Positions 5,637 to 8,122 of a DNA stretch of 8,122 bases are shown piece by piece. Within the stretch, counting starts at the first letter, position 1; every line of letters begins with the position of its first letter. The translations under genes were made by a program, and so were the position numbers. Below the pieces are notes generated by a model. The model saw only the letters and a program-made list of their open reading frames with translations, ran no database searches and was not told the DNA's origin. The DNA is from DAIUCA01 sp964613675 (GTDB lineage Bacteria > Pseudomonadota > Gammaproteobacteria > Competibacterales > Competibacteraceae), in assembly GCA_964613675.1 (NCBI GenBank), contig CAZTIH010000118.1:1-8122 (forward strand), in the 5' to 3' direction.

Positions 5637-7611
5637 CCCAAATAAAATTGTTGCGCCCCGCATTTTTCGCTCTATACAAAGCGTCGTCGGCGAGTTGATA
5701 GGCAACTTCAAGCGAAACTCGCTCGTGACCGAACTGCCAATGCAAACCCATAGACAGCGTTAGCACCTGATGCCGACTATGATTGTGGACAATAGGACGC
5801 TCAGTGAGCTGTTGACGAAGCCGTTCTGCTAACTGTTCGCCGACTTCGGGATGATCCGTACACAGCAATACGGCAAACTCCTCGCCGCCAATCCGAAACG
5901 CGGCACCCACCGCTTCAGAGGTCTGATAATTCTCAACCAACTGTTGGAACATACGCGCCACTTGCTGTAAAGCCTGATCTCCGGCGTGATGACCGTAGTG
6001 ATCGTTGTACTGCTTGAAGAAGTCGATGTCTGCCAATAACAACAACAAGCCGTTGGGGCCGTCGCACCAAAGTTTGTAGCAGTAATTAAAGTGGCGACGA
6101 TTAAATAAACCCGTCAAATCGTCGGTAATTGATAACTTTTTAAGCGCCAACCGATCGGTGATGTCGTGACCAATCTCGGTATACCCCGTGATTTTGTTCT
6201 CTTCACGGACGGTGGTAATAGTCACATGTAACCAAAAAACCTCGCCCTCACGATGGCGATAACGCAAATCTCCCTCCCAAAACGCCTGTGTCGTCAACTG
6301 CGTCCACGGGGCTTCGCCGATGTCATCGGTTAAAATCGCTCGCCAAGTCTGTCCTATCAGCGCCAACCGCGAGTAACCACTTCGCCGACAAAATGCCTCG
6401 CTGACCTCGGTCAATTCACCTTCTAAATTGAACCGTCTAAAGAGTACGTGACTGTCCACAATCGCTGCGAAGGTGCGTGACTGCCGTTCAATGCGTTGCA
6501 GCGCCGACTCGCTGTCCTTGCGATGAGTAATATATTGATGAATGCCGACCATCCGCAGGGGCTGACCGTCTTCTCGCCGGTTCACCACTCGCCCACTGCT
6601 ATGAATCCATAAGTAATGCCCCAAGCGGTGTTGCATCCGAATGTCGTATTCAAAAAACGGCGTACTGCGTTGGAGATGTGCCGCAATGGCTTCACTTAAC
6701 CCAGCGCGATCCTGGGGATGAACCCACTGAAAAAACTGATCGAAATTGCCTTCGTATTGCCACGGTTCGTAGCCCAACATGGCGGTCCAGCGTTCATCTA
6801 CAGAATTTTGGCTGGTTTCAATATCCCAATCCCAGGTCGCCAATCGCCCGGCCTCTAAACACAGCTCCAGACGTTCGGTGCTCCAAGCGAGCTCTTGGGT
6901 ACGCTGTTCGACGGCTTGTTCGAGACGGTGACGATAGCGTCGTTCGTGCTCACGGGACGCCACCAAGACGAGATAAGTGTGGTTGAGATCATCGACGAGG
7001 GTGGAAATCTCATCGCGGCCTTGCGACTTCACCACCAAAGGAGGCACCTGATCTTGGGGCATCTGCCGTGCGAAATTGGCGATTAACTGGATGGGCTGCA
7101 ACACCATACGTCGCATCAGCCACCACAACGTCCCCACCAGTAATAGAACCTGCCCCAATTGCAACACCGACATCAACAGCAGGCGCATAAGAATGCGGTA
7201 ACAAACGGCTTGGGTATCGGCGGTAACCCACAAAGTACCGACCATAATGTCTCGATTGCCCAGGCGTTTAATCAAGGGAAATTCCTGGACGAGCCCCGCT
7301 TCGATGGGCTGACCTACCTCAAAATGGTTGTCTTCTCCAAAGATAATCTTCACATGGGCCACATAAGTCAGTTTAACGAGGCCGTTCATCTGCAATTCGA
7401 CTTGATGGCGATCGAAGTTCCAGGACGATTCGGTGATGGAGGGGACATGACTGTGCGCTACACTCGTAAACAGCGCCTTCAATTCAGTTTGTGAGTTATG
7501 ACGATACAGCATCCACTGACTCGTCACATTTAATACTCCTAGCGCCGCGCAAATCAGCCCAATCACCCACAATACGCGTCGCTCAAGTACCGAAGAAGGC
7601 GGTCGTTGCAT
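5551..7611 (-). CDS. Membrane-bound diguanylate cyclase: periplasmic sensor, HAMP, two PAS, GGDEF
   Basis: The enzyme makes cyclic di-GMP from two GTP in response to an envelope signal. Counting from the ATG (686 residues), a membrane helix lies at about 11-32, a periplasmic sensor at 33-141 and a second helix at 142-164. HAMP with a basic entry and the LQPIQLIANFA segment covers about 165-219. A coiled coil (220-250) leads into PAS-1 (about 251-366, ending in a PAC motif) and PAS-2 (about 377-488). The GGDEF domain (490-657) has ITDDLTGLFNRRHF, ADIDFFKQYND with the metal-binding Asp, and the active-site GGEEF at 575-579. The RxxD inhibitory site normally 5 residues before GGEEF is absent (EAVG there), so ordinary product inhibition is not expected. 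AGGA at 7619-7622 is 7 nt from the ATG at 7611; a TTG one codon earlier is less likely. A 29-residue tail after GGDEF lies antisense to dctM. Confidence 0.92.
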   Translation of the reverse strand: MQRPPSSVLERRVLWVIGLICAALGVLNVTSQWMLYRHNSQTELKALFTSVAHSHVPSITESSWNFDRHQVELQMNGLVKLTYVAHVKIIFGEDNHFEVGQPIEAGLVQEFPLIKRLGNRDIMVGTLWVTADTQAVCYRILMRLLLMSVLQLGQVLLLVGTLWWLMRRMVLQPIQLIANFARQMPQDQVPPLVVKSQGRDEISTLVDDLNHTYLVLVASREHERRYRHRLEQAVEQRTQELAWSTERLELCLEAGRLATWDWDIETSQNSVDERWTAMLGYEPWQYEGNFDQFFQWVHPQDRAGLSEAIAAHLQRSTPFFEYDIRMQHRLGHYLWIHSSGRVVNRREDGQPLRMVGIHQYITHRKDSESALQRIERQSRTFAAIVDSHVLFRRFNLEGELTEVSEAFCRRSGYSRLALIGQTWRAILTDDIGEAPWTQLTTQAFWEGDLRYRHREGEVFWLHVTITTVREENKITGYTEIGHDITDRLALKKLSITDDLTGLFNRRHFNYCYKLWCDGPNGLLLLLADIDFFKQYNDHYGHHAGDQALQQVARMFQQLVENYQTSEAVGAAFRIGGEEFAVLLCTDHPEVGEQLAERLRQQLTERPIVHNHSRHQVLTLSMGLHWQFGHERVSLEVAYQLADDALYRAKNAGRNNFIWANRKSDEVTKLLTVEMPPITLIPPTAMQ

Positions 7612-7618
7612 CAAGAAA

Positions 7619-7622
7619 TCCT
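7619..7622 (-). promoter_or_regulatory. Shine-Dalgarno of the diguanylate cyclase gene
   Basis: On the minus strand AGGA precedes the ATG at 7611 by 7 nt. The spacing to the TTG at 7614 would be only 4 nt, which favours the ATG. Confidence 0.6.
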
Positions 7623-7709
7623 AAACTCGTGACCAATAATGAAGAGGGGACATATTAGTCTAAGTTTCCTCGCCACTTAGCAAGCGGTTGCTTTCCTTTT
7701 TACTCCAAG

Positions 7710-7725
7710 TGATACACTGATACAC
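7710..7725. repeat. Tandem direct repeat, two copies of TGATACAC
   Basis: TGATACAC occurs at 7710-7717 and again, without spacer, at 7718-7725. It lies in the divergent region between the cyclase gene and the FAD-protein gene, about 30 bp before the candidate -35 of the latter. The period of 8 bp is short of a helical turn. It may be a regulator site or chance. Confidence 0.55.
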
Positions 7726-7755
7726 GAGCGTTAATTCAAACGCGCTCTCTAAACA

Positions 7756-7784
7756 TCGACACAACCTTACACAATAGCTATACG
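7756..7784 (+). promoter_or_regulatory. Candidate sigma70 promoter of the FAD-dependent oxidoreductase gene
   Basis: TCGACA at 7756-7761 (5 of 6 to TTGACA) is separated by exactly 17 bp from TATACG at 7779-7784 (4 of 6 to TATAAT). Transcription would start near 7791 and leave a leader of about 78 nt before the ATG at 7869. This is a match by eye only. Confidence 0.4.
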
Positions 7785-7819
7785 AAACTTGTAACTGTCG
7801 GGATTTTTTCAACATCCCC

Positions 7820-7848
7820 ATGAGTCACAGGGAAATCATTTGACTCAT
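7820..7848. repeat. Perfect 8-bp inverted repeat in the leader of the FAD-protein gene
   Basis: ATGAGTCA at 7820-7827 is the exact reverse complement of TGACTCAT at 7841-7848, with a 13-nt spacer. It lies downstream of the candidate promoter and 20 bp before the start codon. It could be a dyad operator (centre-to-centre distance 21 bp, two helical turns) or an RNA hairpin close to the ribosome binding site. Confidence 0.6.
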
Positions 7849-7858
7849 CGTCCGAAAC

Positions 7859-7862
7859 AGGA
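7859..7862 (+). promoter_or_regulatory. Shine-Dalgarno of the FAD-dependent oxidoreductase gene
   Basis: AGGA with 6 nt to the ATG at 7869 supports this start, which also places the nucleotide-binding strand directly at the N-terminus. Confidence 0.6.
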
Positions 7863-7868
7863 ACGGGT

Positions 7869-8122
7869 ATGCGTATTGCGATCATAGGTACAGGCATTGC
7901 GGGATTAACTGCCGCTTGGCTGCTGCAACATCACCATGAAATCACCCTTTTCGAGGCCGACGACTACATCGGTGGCCACACCCACACCGTCGAAGTGTTC
8001 TACGAAGGCGAATACCACGCCATCGACACCGGATTTATCGTGTACAACGAACAAAATTACCCCCGTTTTTCGGCGCTGCTGAAGAAACTGGGCGTGCAAA
8101 CCCAAACGACTTGCATGGGATT
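7869..8122 (+). CDS. FAD/NAD(P)-binding amine-oxidase-like protein (COG2907 type), N-terminal part, 3' truncated by the window
   Basis: The 84 visible codons start MRIAIIGTGIAGLTAAWLL, a Rossmann dinucleotide-binding motif (GxGxxG at residues 7-12). The acidic end of the second strand is at LFEADD. The GGHTHTV motif of flavin amine-oxidase-like proteins and DTGFIVYNEQNYPRF follow, which together are typical of COG2907. Family members are about 410-450 residues, so most of the gene lies beyond the right edge. Known members are often followed by a DUF1365 gene and a cyclopropane-fatty-acid-synthase-like gene, which links them to membrane-lipid modification; whether this holds here cannot be seen. 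The exact reaction is not established. The gene is transcribed divergently from the diguanylate cyclase gene. The minus-strand frame opposite it is a shadow. Confidence 0.88.
   Translation, partial: MRIAIIGTGIAGLTAAWLLQHHHEITLFEADDYIGGHTHTVEVFYEGEYHAIDTGFIVYNEQNYPRFSALLKKLGVQTQTTCMG

Noticed and set aside
7652..7657. TAATAT on the minus strand as a -10 box for the cyclase gene
   Set aside because: No acceptable -35 hexamer is found at 16-18 bp, so I do not call a promoter.
7679..7692. Small hairpin AGCAA-GCGG-TTGCT followed by a pyrimidine run, terminator-like on the plus strand
   Set aside because: The stem has only 5 bp, the T run is interrupted by CC, and no plus-strand gene ends just before it.
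7905..8105. Minus-strand frame of 66 codons at the right edge
   Set aside because: It is opposite the COG2907-type protein, whose Rossmann and GGHTHTV motifs show the plus strand to be coding.

Overview
The window looks like chromosomal DNA from a gammaproteobacterium of mid G+C content. The support is protein family composition: a YgiM-type SH3 protein (TIGR04211), a MidA/NDUFAF7-type methyltransferase, a DUF2782 protein, a TRAP transporter of the mannitol/chloroaromatic type, and a FolK whose neighbours fit a folate/YgiM/MidA neighbourhood I recall from other gammaproteobacteria. I cannot name a genus. There are no RNA genes, insertion sequences, CRISPR arrays or phage genes that I can see.

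Layout. (1) 2-853 (+): the C-terminal part of an SSS-family sodium/solute (acetate-like) symporter, cut by the left edge and closed by a clear intrinsic terminator. (2) 905-1092: non-coding DNA that becomes very AT-rich (about 18% G+C over 961-1082 by my count) and runs into a 10-N assembly gap. (3) 1093-1572 (+): FolK of folate synthesis, with its start codon lost in or beyond the gap. (4) 1575-2189 (-): a YgiM-like membrane-anchored SH3 protein, with its stop only 2 bp from the folK stop. (5) 2249-5636 (+): a tightly packed gene string, midA-like methyltransferase, DUF2782 lipid-free exported protein, TRAP small permease (DctQ) and TRAP large permease (DctM). The spacing suggests one transcript. 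No TRAP solute-binding protein (DctP) lies in the window. (6) 5551-7611 (-): a membrane-bound diguanylate cyclase (periplasmic sensor, HAMP, two PAS, GGDEF). Its tail overlaps the end of dctM by 86 bp in antisense. (7) 7612-7868: a divergent intergenic region with a candidate sigma70 promoter, an 8-bp tandem repeat and an 8-bp inverted repeat. (8) 7869 to the right edge (+): the N-terminus of a COG2907-type FAD-dependent amine-oxidase-like protein.

The genes cover nutrient uptake (symporter, TRAP permeases), folate synthesis, c-di-GMP signalling and probably membrane-lipid modification (COG2907 genes often precede a cfa-like gene, which would be outside this window). Nothing here is a convincing new system. 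The more unusual points are the antisense overlap of the cyclase tail with dctM, the TRAP permease pair without a binding protein, a calcium-loop-like motif in the symporter, the repeat-bearing leader at 7710-7848, and the doubtful AT-rich contig junction.
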